From the NCBI GenBank assembly GCA_000238815.2, contig AFXB01000006.1, positions 1 through 64,000 on the forward strand: a DNA stretch of 64,000 nucleotides, read 5' to 3'. Of the stretch, positions 1-9,700 are shown one piece after another (position 1 is the first letter of the stretch; the number at the start of each line of letters is the position of its first letter). The DNA comes from SAR116 cluster alpha proteobacterium HIMB100 (lineage in GTDB: Bacteria > Pseudomonadota > Alphaproteobacteria > Puniceispirillales > Puniceispirillaceae). The notes below the pieces were generated by a model that saw only the letters and a list, made by a program, of their open reading frames with translations, did not search any database and was not told the DNA's origin. The translations under genes were made by a program, and so were the position numbers.

Positions 1-175
1 CCTATGCCGTAAGTCTGCAGGCACAGCCCTAGAGAAGTAAAAAGTATCTTTTCTTTTGTAAAAATATACCGGAGACCTTACCCACACCATGGTCACACAA
101 GCTCCTGTTCCAAAACGTTAATCATTTGGATTCAGTTACTTGGACCACCGTCCCCCGACCTTTGACTTGTGGAGT

Positions 176-252
<77 letters not shown>

Positions 253-321
253 ATCGGGTGAGCTGGCCTTCTTTTAGATGATTTCCGCTGCGGTGACAAG
301 ATTTTTACGCCAGCTCGGCGT

Positions 322-1314
322 TCAGACCTGATCATTGCCGCTGGTCAGCTGCAGGAAGATATCTTCTAAATCCGGCTCATCGGTGCTGACATCACCAATC
401 GTAATGTCATGGCGGATAAAGCGGGCCAGAATATCTCCGGCTGTTGTTTCATTCGGGTTAAATCTGATCTTCACGCCGGCTTCAGTGCGGACCAGTTGAA
501 GGGCGGCAATTTCAGCTGGCAATGTCTGTGGACAGCCGCCGGGAAGCTGGACGCTGAGGTCCTTTTGGGCAGCTGAACGCAGCAATTCCGCCTTAGGAGA
601 TGAGGTGATAATCTGGCCATGGTTCAAAATGGCAACATGGTCGCATAAGGCTTCTGCTTCTTCCAGATAATGTGTGGTCAGCACAATGGTTACGCCGCTT
701 TCATTTAAGGCACGGATTGTCTCCCACAGGCGCTGGCGCAAAGCCACATCCACACCGGCGGTCGGTTCATCCAGAACCAATACTGGCGGTTGATGAACCA
801 TTGCTTTGCCAACCAGAAGGCGTCTGCGCATGCCGCCTGATAATGTGCGCGCATAAGCATTGGCCTGTTCAGTCAGGCCGACGGTCTCCAGGATTGCGTC
901 AACATCACGTTCTGCGGCTGGCACGCCATACAGGCCGGCAGTGAAATGAAGCAATTCCCGCGGGGTAAAATAAACATCAATATTGAGCTCTTGCGGTACA
1001 ATGCCGATATTGGCCCGCGCTTGCCGCGGGTCCTTATCCAGATTTGTGCCCCAGATGGTGACATGCCCGCTGGTCTTCACAACTGTCCCGCCCAGAATAT
1101 TGATGAAGGTTGATTTACCGGCTCCATTTGGGCCCAATAGGCCGAAGATGCCTCCCTTGGGAATATCTAAATCAATGCCTTTCAAAGCTTGTTTCGGACC
1201 TGTCGCTGACGAACCCTTATAGGTTTTGACAATATTGCGCGCGGAAATGGCCATTTCGGTATTGGCATCACTGTCGGTATTATGCCAGGTGAAATGGAGG
1301 GGGGCAGAAGTCAT
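322..1314 (-). CDS. ABC-2 type transporter ATP-binding protein
   Basis: ATPase subunit of an ABC exporter of the DrrA/CcmA (ABC-2) type, 330 residues, acting on the cytoplasmic face of the inner membrane. It shows Walker A GPNGAGKST at residues 61-69, the signature LSGGMRR at 158-164, Walker B LVLDEP at 179-184 and the switch histidine in TTHYLEEAE near 215. The C-terminal 100 residues resemble the accessory domain of this family. The ATG at 1314 has only a weak AGAG upstream; an internal ATG at codon 21 has no better site. No permease gene adjoins it: downstream is tRNA-Arg and upstream is a non-coding gap, so the membrane partner must lie elsewhere. The substrate cannot be inferred. Confidence 0.88.
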   Translation of the reverse strand: MTSAPLHFTWHNTDSDANTEMAISARNIVKTYKGSSATGPKQALKGIDLDIPKGGIFGLLGPNGAGKSTFINILGGTVVKTSGHVTIWGTNLDKDPRQARANIGIVPQELNIDVYFTPRELLHFTAGLYGVPAAERDVDAILETVGLTEQANAYARTLSGGMRRRLLVGKAMVHQPPVLVLDEPTAGVDVALRQRLWETIRALNESGVTIVLTTHYLEEAEALCDHVAILNHGQIITSSPKAELLRSAAQKDLSVQLPGGCPQTLPAEIAALQLVRTEAGVKIRFNPNETTAGDILARFIRHDITIGDVSTDEPDLEDIFLQLTSGNDQV

Positions 1315-1564
1315 GATTTGCAGGTTCTCTTCAGTGTGTTTTAAGACATCATCAGGTTAGTCTGGACTATATAGGATCATTTGCCACAGAAAACCAATCT
1401 GCCAAAAGGGTTACCAAACACCGATTGTAATTTGATCTGGCTGAAGACAATAGGGTATAACCATGATGATGGAACAGGCTGTGTCATCGTCTACTCAAGG
1501 GTGGTGCTGCAAAAGTCTATATTTATCCATACCATCGCCTGCGAAAAAAGGAGACCGCCAGAAT

Positions 1565-1777
1565 ATGTCAGCGCAACACACCACAACAGAGCCGCAGTCA
1601 CAACAAAGTACGCTTGGCGAGGTCTCTCATGTGCCTGCTGGAACGAGCCGGGTGAGCTGTGATGGCGGAGGCGGGGCCCTTGGCCATCCTCAGATCTGGC
1701 TGACCCTGAGCGTCAGGCAAGGCGGTGTGGCACAGGCCACCTGCCCCTATTGCTCTCGCCAGTTTATCAGTTCCTGA
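1565..1777 (+). CDS. zinc-finger (zf-CHCC, NDUFS6-like) protein
   Basis: Small 70-residue protein of the zf-CHCC family, related to the zinc-binding domain of the mitochondrial complex I subunit NDUFS6. The pattern is visible in the last 45 residues: SCDGGGGALGHPQIWL, then CPYCSRQFI, giving Cys, His and the CxxC pair as zinc ligands. The start at 1565 is chosen because AAGGAG lies at 1548-1553, 11 bases upstream; a longer in-frame reading from 1463 has no such site and adds low-complexity residues. It ends 46 bases before polA. Families of this kind often sit beside polA in alphaproteobacteria. The bacterial role is not well defined. Confidence 0.85.
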   Translation: MSAQHTTTEPQSQQSTLGEVSHVPAGTSRVSCDGGGGALGHPQIWLTLSVRQGGVAQATCPYCSRQFISS

Positions 1778-1823
1778 TGCGCGTACCGGGCGCAGGACAT
1801 GTGCTGACAAGGGAGCTGGTCAG

Positions 1824-4676
1824 ATGACCGAAATGTCCTCAGACAGGCTTATCCTTATTGATGGGTCAGGCTATATTTTTCGTGCTTTTCATGGGCTGCC
1901 GATGATGACCCGCCCGGATGGCACGCCGATCAATGCTGTATTCGGCTTCACAAAAATGCTGCTTAAACTTATGGCGGATTTGAATCCGTCTCATGTGGTG
2001 GTTATTTTTGATGCTGGCCGGGTGACCTTCCGGAATGAAATTTATGCTGACTACAAGGCCAACAGGTCAGACCCACCTGAAGAGCTGGTCCCTCAGTTTC
2101 CGTTGGTGCGTGATGCAGCTGAAGCGATGAGCCTGCCTGTTCTTGAGATGCCCGGCTTTGAGGCAGATGACCTGATCGCCTCTTTTGCAAAACGGGCTGA
2201 ACAACAAAATCAGCCTTGCTTAATTGTATCTTCTGATAAGGATCTGATGCAGTTGGTACGTGGCTCTGTCACTATGCTTGACCCAATGAAAAACAGGCCC
2301 ATCGGTGCGCCTGAGGTGATGGAAAAATTTGGGGTAAGTCCGGATAAGGTTGTTGATGTTCAGGCGCTGGCTGGCGATTCAACAGATAATGTGCCGGGGG
2401 TCCCCGGTATTGGCGTCAAGACAGCAGCTGAATTGATCAACCAATTTGGTGATTTGGACAGTCTGCTCAGCAATGCAGAAACCATTAAACAGCCGAAACG
2501 GCGCGAAAATCTGATCACTTATGCCGAGCAGGCCCGGATTTCACGCCAGCTGGTTCAGCTGAAAGATGATGTTGACCTGCCGTTGCGCCTTGATCAGCTG
2601 AAAACACCTGAACGTGATCAAGACAGATTGATGACGTTTCTGGCCGAACAGGGCTTTAAATCTCTGATCGCCAGCCTTGGGGGCAGCCTGCCTGCCGGGG
2701 CGGATAAGCCACAGACAGCCGGGGGGACAGCAGCGGCAGGGAGTGTGGCAGCGCAGGATATTTTGCCACCAGTTGTTGAGCAAACAAATTATCAGCTGGT
2801 GACCACTATTGATGCTCTGGATAGCTGGATAGCAGAGGCGCGCCAACAGGGCTTTGTGGCGATTGATACAGAGACCAGCAGCCTGAACGCAGCTGCAGCT
2901 GAATTGGTTGGGGTGGCGTTGGCGACCGCCCCTGGCAGGGCATGTTACATACCGCTCCGGCATCGCCTGGCTGGGGCGGACAACAGCCAGCAGCAGGGAC
3001 TTGATTTCGGAAGTGAACCTGCTGATGAAGCGCCGGAGACACAGCTTGAGCAGATCGATATCCAGGCCGCATTGTCACGGTTAAAAGAATTATGTAACGA
3101 CAGCTCTGTTCTGAAAATCGGGCATAATCTGAAATATGATGCGCATATTTTCCTGCATGAGGGCAATGGCGGGTTTTCGCTCAACGCCGTGGATGACACG
3201 ATGTGTCTGTCTTATGTTTTGGATGCAGGCCGGACCGACCGGCATGGGCTTGATCATCTGGCCTCAAATCTGCTTCAGGTGAGCACGATAAAATATGAAG
3301 AGGTATGTGGCAAAGGCGCAAAGCAGATTCCCTTTGCTGAGGTCGATGTGCAGCAGGCTTGTGCTTATGCGGCTGAAGATGCGGATATCACCCTTCGTTT
3401 GTGGATGATGCTGAAGCCGCGTTTAGCGCGTGAAGGTATGGCGCATGTCTATGAACGTCTGGAACGACCATTAATTCCCATTCTTGCCAAGATGGAAGCA
3501 GCAGGCATCGCGGTTGACCAAAGCATTCTCAAGCGCTTATCAGCTGATTTTGCTGTCCGTATTGCTGAACTTGAAGCTGAGATTCACAACCAGGCTGGTG
3601 AGCCTTTCAATGTGGCCTCGCCAAAACAGCTGGGTGAGGTTTTGTTTGAAAAGCTGGGGCTTGAAGGCGGCAGGAAATCAAAGACAGGGGCGTTTTCAAC
3701 TGGCGCTGAGGTCTTGGAAGAGCTGGCTGCGACTGGTGTTGAGATTGCAAAATCTGTTCTGGATTTCAGGCAATTATCCAAGCTGAAATCAACTTATACG
3801 GACGCGCTGACCAAATCGGTAAACCCGCGCACCGGGCGGGTGCACACCTCTTTTTCAATGGTCGGGGCATCTACGGGCAGGCTGTCGTCTTCAGATCCAA
3901 ATCTCCAGAATATTCCGATCCGTACCGCAGAAGGGCGTCAAATCAGAACAGCCTTTGTGGCGAAACCTGGCTGCAAATTGATTTCTGCTGATTACAGCCA
4001 GATTGAATTGCGTCTCGTCGCTCATGTTGCTGAAGAAACCAGCATGATTGAAGCGTTCAAAGATGGTGTTGACATTCACGCGCAGACCGCAGCAGAAGTC
4101 TTTGGTGTGCCGATTGAAACTATGGATTCTGAAACAAGGCGCCGGGCAAAGGCGATTAATTTTGGCATTATCTACGGCATTTCCGGTTTTGGCCTGGCCA
4201 GACAATTATCTGTGCCACAAGGTGAAGCACGAGATTATATCAAAGCCTATCTGGAACGGTTTCCGGGGATTAAATCCTATATGGATGACGCGAAGCAATT
4301 TGCCCGTGATCACCAGTTTGTGGAAACATTATTTGGCAGACGTATCCATATTCCGCAAATAGCTGAAAAAGCCCCGGCTATGCGCGGCTTCGCTGAACGT
4401 CAGGCCATTAATGCGCCAATTCAGGGCAGCGCGGCAGATATCATCAAGCGCGCTATGTGCCGTCTGCCAGATGCTCTTGCTGCTGAACAGCTGGATGCGG
4501 TGATGTTGCTTCAGGTTCATGATGAGCTGATTTTTGAAGTGCCTGACGCACAGGCAGATGAGGCTGTGTCTGTGATCACCTCTGTTATGGAACAGGCAGC
4601 TGAACCTGTGGTCAGCCTGAAGGTGCCGCTGATTGCTGAGGCAGGTATAGCTCAGAGCTGGTCTGATGCGCATTAA
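1824..4676 (+). CDS. polA: DNA polymerase I
   Basis: DNA polymerase I, 950 residues, fills gaps during repair and removes RNA primers. The order is an N-terminal 5'-3' exonuclease domain (1-300), a 3'-5' proofreading domain and the family A polymerase domain. The proofreading domain keeps D348 and E350 in AIDTETSSL, KIGHNLKYD and the YAAEDAD motif, so it looks active. Polymerase motif A is DYSQIELR (D723), the O-helix RRAKAINFGIIYG holds K776 and F780, and motif C is VHDELIFEV (D900). The ATG at 1824 follows AAGGGAG at 1809-1815; a reading from 1725 would add 33 unlike residues and overlap the zinc-finger gene. F780 is the usual residue that favours deoxynucleotides over dideoxynucleotides. 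Confidence 0.98.
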   Translation: MTEMSSDRLILIDGSGYIFRAFHGLPMMTRPDGTPINAVFGFTKMLLKLMADLNPSHVVVIFDAGRVTFRNEIYADYKANRSDPPEELVPQFPLVRDAAEAMSLPVLEMPGFEADDLIASFAKRAEQQNQPCLIVSSDKDLMQLVRGSVTMLDPMKNRPIGAPEVMEKFGVSPDKVVDVQALAGDSTDNVPGVPGIGVKTAAELINQFGDLDSLLSNAETIKQPKRRENLITYAEQARISRQLVQLKDDVDLPLRLDQLKTPERDQDRLMTFLAEQGFKSLIASLGGSLPAGADKPQTAGGTAAAGSVAAQDILPPVVEQTNYQLVTTIDALDSWIAEARQQGFVAIDTETSSLNAAAAELVGVALATAPGRACYIPLRHRLAGADNSQQQGLDFGSEPADEAPETQLEQIDIQAALSRLKELCNDSSVLKIGHNLKYDAHIFLHEGNGGFSLNAVDDTMCLSYVLDAGRTDRHGLDHLASNLLQVSTIKYEEVCGKGAKQIPFAEVDVQQACAYAAEDADITLRLWMMLKPRLAREGMAHVYERLERPLIPILAKMEAAGIAVDQSILKRLSADFAVRIAELEAEIHNQAGEPFNVASPKQLGEVLFEKLGLEGGRKSKTGAFSTGAEVLEELAATGVEIAKSVLDFRQLSKLKSTYTDALTKSVNPRTGRVHTSFSMVGASTGRLSSSDPNLQNIPIRTAEGRQIRTAFVAKPGCKLISADYSQIELRLVAHVAEETSMIEAFKDGVDIHAQTAAEVFGVPIETMDSETRRRAKAINFGIIYGISGFGLARQLSVPQGEARDYIKAYLERFPGIKSYMDDAKQFARDHQFVETLFGRRIHIPQIAEKAPAMRGFAERQAINAPIQGSAADIIKRAMCRLPDALAAEQLDAVMLLQVHDELIFEVPDAQADEAVSVITSVMEQAAEPVVSLKVPLIAEAGIAQSWSDAH

Positions 4677-4694
4677 ATCTGCAGCGCATTAAAT
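4668..4694 (+). repeat. short tandem duplication at polA stop
   Basis: The 11-mer GCGCATTAAAT occurs at 4668-4678 and again at 4684-4694, a 16-base periodic duplication. The first copy contains the polA stop codon TAA at 4674-4676. It looks like a slippage duplication without further function. Confidence 0.6.
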
Positions 4695-4830
4695 TTGAGG
4701 CGGATCACGTGTTATGCTCATATTTACCTGCCTTATTTTTGCCTTTTAAAGGCCGCAGTTTGAGCGCGAATGTAAGCAGAATATGAATTGTAAACAGGCA
4801 AATACAGTTTAACCTATCAGAGAGGATTTC

Positions 4831-5523
4831 ATGGGAACAAGACTGGCTTTGGTCGATGATGACCAGAACATCTTAACCTCCGTTGCCCTGATGCTTGAAG
4901 CAGAAGGCTATGAAGTCGACACTTATTTCGATAGTGAACAAGCCTTGAGCGGGTTATTACGCCGCCCGCCATCGCTGGCTGTTCTGGATATCAAAATGCC
5001 ACGTATGGATGGCACTGAATTGCTGAGCAAACTGCGCCAGCGGTCGTCTGTGCCTGTCATTTTTCTGACCAGTAAAGATGATGAACTTGACGAGGCACTT
5101 GGGCTGGGCATGGGCGCAGATGATTATATCACCAAGCCATTTTCCCAGCGTCTTCTTCTTGCCAGAATTAAAGCTGTTTTACGCCGGTCCGGTCTGGAAG
5201 ACAGCGAGACGTCTTCTCGGTCGGTTGTCTCACAAGGGGATCTGGTTCTGGATTCTGACAAGCATCTCTGTTCGTGGAAAGGTCATGAGGTGAAGCTGAC
5301 GGTCACCGAATTCCTGTTGTTACAGGCTCTTGCGATGCGGCCCGGGCATGTGAAAAACAGGGATCAGCTGATGGATGCGGCCTATGGCGATGCGGTGTTT
5401 TTGGAAGACCGGACAATTGACAGTCATATCAAGCGGATCAGGCGCAAATTCAGGGTGTCTGACCCAGAATTCGACAGAATTGAGACCCTGTACGGGATCG
5501 GGTATAAATATAAAGCAGACTGA
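4831..5523 (+). CDS. chvI: response regulator, OmpR/PhoB family (ChvI)
   Basis: Two-component response regulator of 230 residues. The receiver domain (1-120) has the acidic pair DDD near residue 10, the phospho-acceptor D53 in [11 protein letters not shown], the switch threonine/serine in FLTSKDD and the conserved lysine in YITKPF. A linker leads to a C-terminal winged-helix DNA-binding domain ending [19 protein letters not shown]. It starts at an ATG preceded by AGAGGA. A sensor kinase gene follows 94 bases downstream and rapZ after that, the ChvI/ChvG (ExoR-ChvGI) context. In relatives this pair senses envelope or acid stress and controls surface polysaccharide and metabolism; here that role is inferred. 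Confidence 0.93.
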   Translation: MGTRLALVDDDQNILTSVALMLEAEGYEVDTYFDSEQALSGLLRRPPSLAVLDIKMPRMDGTELLSKLRQRSSVPVIFLTSKDDELDEALGLGMGADDYITKPFSQRLLLARIKAVLRRSGLEDSETSSRSVVSQGDLVLDSDKHLCSWKGHEVKLTVTEFLLLQALAMRPGHVKNRDQLMDAAYGDAVFLEDRTIDSHIKRIRRKFRVSDPEFDRIETLYGIGYKYKAD

Positions 5524-5617
5524 CCATTATGGCCCAGATCTGGATTTGCCCCGATCCGCAGATTGTCAGAATGGACGCTTTATCGCTATCTGAAGGGCAG
5601 GCAGGAGACGCTTTGTT

Positions 5618-7204
5618 GTGGCAGAAAAATTCCGGTTCTGGCCGTCTTTCATAAGCCCTTTATCCGCACGTATTCTGGCGATCATGCTGTTTCCGCTGGC
5701 GCTGTTTTTTATCGGTCTGTTTTCGATTGACCAATATCGATCTGTCCTTGTGCAAGCTGAATTTGAAGCTCTTGAACGTCAGGGCCGTATTTTGGCCCGC
5801 TCACTGGCTCTTGAAGATACACGTGAACGCCCGTTCGGCTTGAGAGGGCTGGCCCCACAAACGATGCGTCATCTGCTGCCGCTGGTCGGTTATGGCACCC
5901 AGCTTCGCGCACGGGTGTTCCAGCCGTCTGGCCAGATTATGGCTGATACCAATAAACGCGGGGCCACCCGAAGTCGGATCAGGGTCAAAAGACGGATGCC
6001 AGAACCCGTTCAAGAACAGGTTCGCTATGAAATTGTCCAGATGATGAACAGGTTTGCAGATCTTATCAGCAACCGCACAACTGTGCCGGTAATGAATATG
6101 CGCGGTTTGCGGCATGCAGACGGATTTCCTGATGTAAAGCGGGCTCTGGCTGGTGAGGTCATGCGCAGCATGTGGCGAAACCCGCGTGGTCAGCTGGTTC
6201 TGTCGGTCAGCTTGCCGATTCAGGACCTGCGGATTGTTAAAGGTGCACTGCTGATGACCAGCACGGGCGGCACAATCGAAAGTGAAATTGAAAATGTACA
6301 ATGGGCGTTTGTGCAATTATTCGCGGGGATTTTATTTGTCACCATATTATTAGGGTTATATCTTGCCCGCTCAATCACGCGACCTATTGTGTTTCTTGCA
6401 GCCTCAGCAGACAGGCTCAGGCAGACAGCAGATATCACTGCGCCATTAAAAGGCTTGCCGGCACGCAAAGATGAAATTGGCCAGCTGTCTCAGGCTCTGG
6501 TTGATATGACAGCAGAATTGCAACGCCGGATACAGGCGACTGCTGGATTCGCAGCTGATGTTGCACATGAGATTAAAAATCCGCTTACCTCTTTGCGCTC
6601 TGCTGTTGAAACGGTTTCTCGAATTGATAACCCTGAACAGCAACGCAAATTGATGGATATTATTTTGGCTGATGTTCAGCGTCTGGACAGACTTATTTCA
6701 GATATTTCGCAAGCCAGCCGCGTGGATGCTGAATTATCGCTGCAGCCTGCTGAAACCCAGGATATTCTTGAACTTCTTGGAAGCTGGTCAAGTGTTTTCA
6801 TACAAAGACACGGACCGGAATCATTATCATTTACGGGACCTAAACGTCCGCTTCGTGCGGCGATTCACACCACACGTATCATTCAGATTCTTGATAATCT
6901 GATTGCTAATGCGCTGACCTTTCACAAAGGAGATGAGCCTATTGCGGTAAGGGTGAAACGTGAAAAGGGGTTTGCTGTGATTACTGTTGCTGACAGGGGC
7001 AGGGGCCTGCCAGAAGGCAAAGAGGAGAAAATTTTCCAGCGGTTTTACACAGAGCGTCCGTCTGAAGAAGGGTTCGGCCAGCATTCTGGTCTGGGCTTGT
7101 CGATTGCCAGGCAAATTGCCAATGCCCATGGCGGCAGCCTGACCGCGGCAAACCGGCCTGATGGTGGCGCTGTATTTACGCTTCGTCTTCCACTGGCTCG
7201 CTAG
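5618..7204 (+). CDS. chvG: sensor histidine kinase (ChvG)
   Basis: Membrane sensor kinase of 528 residues, partner of ChvI. A first membrane segment lies at about 17-37 and a second at about 228-248, enclosing a periplasmic sensor domain of about 190 residues rich in arginine. A HAMP linker follows, then the H-box ADVAHEIKNPLTSLRS with H317, the N-box LDNLIANAL, the G1 box VADRGRGLP and the G2 box HSGLGLSIARQIANAHGG. The start is GTG at 5618, with AGGAG at 5603-5607. It is followed after 24 bases by rapZ; the hprK gene that often follows chvG in this class is absent. Confidence 0.92.
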   Translation: MAEKFRFWPSFISPLSARILAIMLFPLALFFIGLFSIDQYRSVLVQAEFEALERQGRILARSLALEDTRERPFGLRGLAPQTMRHLLPLVGYGTQLRARVFQPSGQIMADTNKRGATRSRIRVKRRMPEPVQEQVRYEIVQMMNRFADLISNRTTVPVMNMRGLRHADGFPDVKRALAGEVMRSMWRNPRGQLVLSVSLPIQDLRIVKGALLMTSTGGTIESEIENVQWAFVQLFAGILFVTILLGLYLARSITRPIVFLAASADRLRQTADITAPLKGLPARKDEIGQLSQALVDMTAELQRRIQATAGFAADVAHEIKNPLTSLRSAVETVSRIDNPEQQRKLMDIILADVQRLDRLISDISQASRVDAELSLQPAETQDILELLGSWSSVFIQRHGPESLSFTGPKRPLRAAIHTTRIIQILDNLIANALTFHKGDEPIAVRVKREKGFAVITVADRGRGLPEGKEEKIFQRFYTERPSEEGFGQHSGLGLSIARQIANAHGGSLTAANRPDGGAVFTLRLPLAR

Positions 7205-7228
7205 CCAGAATTTTGCTAACTTATAGCC

Positions 7229-8152
7229 ATGACGTCTGTGACCCAAAATGATGAAGCTACTGCTGCTGGAGCTGAAGAGTCCTCTGCTGCTGATGACGCG
7301 GTTCAGTTGGTGATTGTCATTGGCCAGTCTGGTTCCGGTCATTCAACTGCTCTTGATATTCTTGAAGATGCTGATTTTACGGCTGTGGATAATCTGCCGT
7401 TGGCGCTGGTTGACCAGCTTGTCGCTCTGTCTGTTGAGACAGAAAAGTCAAAGCTTGCAATCGGGGTTGATTTGCGCACTGCCGGATTTGATCCAAAGAC
7501 AATTATCAGGCTGGTGACCAATGTTAAATCTTCACTGCAGGAACGCTGTCAGGTGGTGTTGATTGAGGCAACAACAGCCGAGTTATTACGCCGCTATAAG
7601 GCGACCCGACGGCGGCACCCTATGGCCGAACAAACAGACACGCTGGAACAGGCAATAGAATTAGACAAAGCCTCGTTGTCAGCGGTAACACATTTGGCCG
7701 ATATCCACCTAGACAGCACCGGACGTGCACCGGCAGATTTCCGGCGTGAATTGCTGGCTCGTCTTGGCCTGAGTGATGAGGATAAAGTCCAGCTGACAGC
7801 GCAGAGCTTCTCCTATAAAAAGGGGCTTCCTGAATCTGCTGATTATGTATTTGATATGCGGTTTTTACATAATCCGCACTGGCAGTTTGAGCTGAGGGCC
7901 AAAACCGGACTTGATGATGATGTACAAAGTTATGTTCAGACAGATCCCCGCTTTCAGCTTTTCATGGACAAGGTTACAGAAATGATCGCTGGTACCCTGC
8001 CGTCTGAGACAGGTGATGGCCGGCCGCATCTGACTATTGCGTTTGGCTGTACCGGCGGCAAACATCGGTCAGTTGTTTGCGCTGAATGGTTTGCCAAATG
8101 GGCAATGGCACAGTCTTTGTCAGTATCTGTTTTTCACAGAGAACTTCGTTAA
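7229..8152 (+). CDS. rapZ: RapZ/YvcJ-family nucleotide-binding protein
   Basis: RapZ-type protein of 307 residues, slightly longer than E. coli RapZ because of an Ala/Glu/Asp-rich 25-residue N-terminus. The N-terminal domain carries a Walker A-like loop GQSGSGHST at 32-40 where the canonical lysine is His38 (codon CAT), followed by the family motif AVDNLPLALV. The C-terminal domain has YVFDMRFLHNP and the signature IAFGCTGGKHRSV, which in E. coli RapZ belongs to the RNA/metabolite-binding half. Known family roles are GlcN6P sensing and RNase E targeting in enterics; in alphaproteobacteria the role is poorly defined. No clear ribosome binding site precedes the ATG, so translation may be coupled to chvG, 24 bases upstream. 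Confidence 0.92.
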   Translation: MTSVTQNDEATAAGAEESSAADDAVQLVIVIGQSGSGHSTALDILEDADFTAVDNLPLALVDQLVALSVETEKSKLAIGVDLRTAGFDPKTIIRLVTNVKSSLQERCQVVLIEATTAELLRRYKATRRRHPMAEQTDTLEQAIELDKASLSAVTHLADIHLDSTGRAPADFRRELLARLGLSDEDKVQLTAQSFSYKKGLPESADYVFDMRFLHNPHWQFELRAKTGLDDDVQSYVQTDPRFQLFMDKVTEMIAGTLPSETGDGRPHLTIAFGCTGGKHRSVVCAEWFAKWAMAQSLSVSVFHRELR

Positions 8153-8192
8153 ATTTTGCTATTATACAGAAATTCTGCTAGGCACGAGCACA

Positions 8193-8215
8193 GGTTTTAA
8201 AGCCGGTATAAAACC
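8193..8215 (+). other. hairpin in ahcY 5' leader
   Basis: A 7-bp AT-rich stem GGTTTTA/TAAAACC encloses a 9-base loop, 25 bases before the ahcY start codon. S-adenosylhomocysteine or S-adenosylmethionine riboswitches occur before ahcY in some proteobacteria, but I do not recognise their conserved cores here. It may simply be a weak leader structure. Confidence 0.3.
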
Positions 8216-8239
8216 ACTGATGTAATTTGGAGAGATGAG

Positions 8240-9634
8240 ATGGGTCAGGATTATGTAATCGCCGATGCTGGATTGGCAGAATGGGGCCGTCGTGAAATAT
8301 CGATTGCTGAAAATGAAATGCCCGGCCTGATGGCATTACGTTATGAATATAAGGGCAAACAGCCCTTAAAAGGGGCACGGATTGCGGGTTGTTTACATAT
8401 GACCATTCAGACTGCTGTCCTCATTGAAACTCTCGCTGAATTAGGGGCTGAATTACGGTGGTCATCTTGTAATATTTTTTCAACCCAGGATCAGGCCGCT
8501 GCCGCAATCGCTGATGCGGGCATTCCGGTCTTTGCGGTCAAAGGGGAAACCCTGGAAGATTACTGGGCCTATGTTGATAAGATTTTCGACTGGTCTGATG
8601 GTGATCCTGCTAATCTCATTCTTGATGATGGCGGTGATGCAACCATGTATATCCTTCTCGGTGCGCGTCTAGAAGCTGGCGAAGATGTGCTGGCTCAGCC
8701 TGCATCTGAAGAAGAAGAATATCTGAAAGCTCAGCTTCATAAGCGCCACGCCACCAGCCCTGGTTGGTTTACCCGCCAGAAAGACGCTATCTTGGGCGTG
8801 TCTGAAGAAACCACAACAGGCGTCTTGAGGCTATATCAGATGGCTGAGAAAAATCAGCTGCCTTTCCCGGCAATCAATGTGAATGATTCCGTGACCAAAT
8901 CCAAATTTGATAATCTATATGGCTGCCGTGAATCTCTTGTTGATGGCATCCGCCGCGCGACAGATGTGATGCTGGCTGGCAAGGTTGCGGTGGTTTGCGG
9001 TTATGGCGATGTGGGCAAAGGGTCTGCAGCATCGCTGCGTCAGGGCGGAGCCCGGGTCATGGTGACCGAAATTGATCCGATTTGTGCGCTTCAGGCCGCG
9101 ATGGAAGGCTATGAGGTGGTCACCATGGAACAGGCCGCCGAAAAAGCAGATATTTTTGTGACCGCTACAGGTAATAAAGATGTCATCACGCTCGATCATA
9201 TGCGCGAGATGAAGGACCGCGCAATCGTCTGTAATATTGGCCATTTTGACAATGAAATTCAGGTCTCCTCTCTGTCAAACATGACCTGGCGTGAAGTAAA
9301 GCCACAGGTTGACGAGATCGAATTCCCGGATGGTAAGCGGATGATCCTGTTGGCCAAGGGCCGGCTGGTTAATTTAGGCTGTGCGACAGGTCACCCCTCA
9401 TTTGTAATGTCAGCCTCTTTCACCAATCAGGTTCTGGCCCAGCTTGAGCTGTGGACCAGCCATGCTGACTACAACAACACAGTCTATACTTTGCCGCGGC
9501 ATTTGGACGAAAAAGTTGCGGCCTTGCATTTGGAGAAAGTTGGCGCAACGCTGACCACATTGCGAGAGGAACAGGCCGATTATATTGGTGTCGGTCAGCA
9601 AGGACCGTTCAAGACTGAGCAGTACAGATACTAA
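8240..9634 (+). CDS. ahcY: adenosylhomocysteinase
   Basis: S-adenosyl-L-homocysteine hydrolase, 464 residues, splits SAH into homocysteine and adenosine and so keeps methylation reactions running. It is a cytosolic NAD-dependent enzyme. Visible motifs are LDDGGDAT, the substrate-binding stretch [13 protein letters not shown], the NAD-binding segment [18 protein letters not shown] and [11 protein letters not shown]. The C-terminus ends KTEQYRY, the typical tail whose Lys and Tyr contact NAD of the neighbouring subunit. The ATG at 8240 follows GGAGAG. It stands 87 bases after rapZ, a gap large enough for its own promoter. Phosphotransferase genes that usually lie between rapZ and ahcY in this class are missing. 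Confidence 0.97.
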   Translation: MGQDYVIADAGLAEWGRREISIAENEMPGLMALRYEYKGKQPLKGARIAGCLHMTIQTAVLIETLAELGAELRWSSCNIFSTQDQAAAAIADAGIPVFAVKGETLEDYWAYVDKIFDWSDGDPANLILDDGGDATMYILLGARLEAGEDVLAQPASEEEEYLKAQLHKRHATSPGWFTRQKDAILGVSEETTTGVLRLYQMAEKNQLPFPAINVNDSVTKSKFDNLYGCRESLVDGIRRATDVMLAGKVAVVCGYGDVGKGSAASLRQGGARVMVTEIDPICALQAAMEGYEVVTMEQAAEKADIFVTATGNKDVITLDHMREMKDRAIVCNIGHFDNEIQVSSLSNMTWREVKPQVDEIEFPDGKRMILLAKGRLVNLGCATGHPSFVMSASFTNQVLAQLELWTSHADYNNTVYTLPRHLDEKVAALHLEKVGATLTTLREEQADYIGVGQQGPFKTEQYRY

Positions 9635-9700
9635 ACACCATGACCTCACTATGGGAGGGCGGCAGGCTGTGCTTTATGCTCACCATGCTATCTGACAGAT

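Noticed and set aside
1-175. Possible gene end at the left edge
   Set aside because: No open frame with recognisable content; AT-rich non-coding sequence next to tRNA-Arg.
1381-1662. Plus-strand reading frame upstream of polA
   Set aside because: Different frame from the zinc-finger gene, no ribosome binding site and no family-like composition.
1598-1810. Minus-strand reading frame opposite the zf-CHCC gene
   Set aside because: No ribosome binding site and no recognisable motif; the plus-strand zinc finger explains the region.
8153-8239. SAM or SAH riboswitch before ahcY
   Set aside because: Only a 7-bp AT-rich hairpin is present; the conserved cores of known classes are not recognisable. 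A covariance-model search would settle it.
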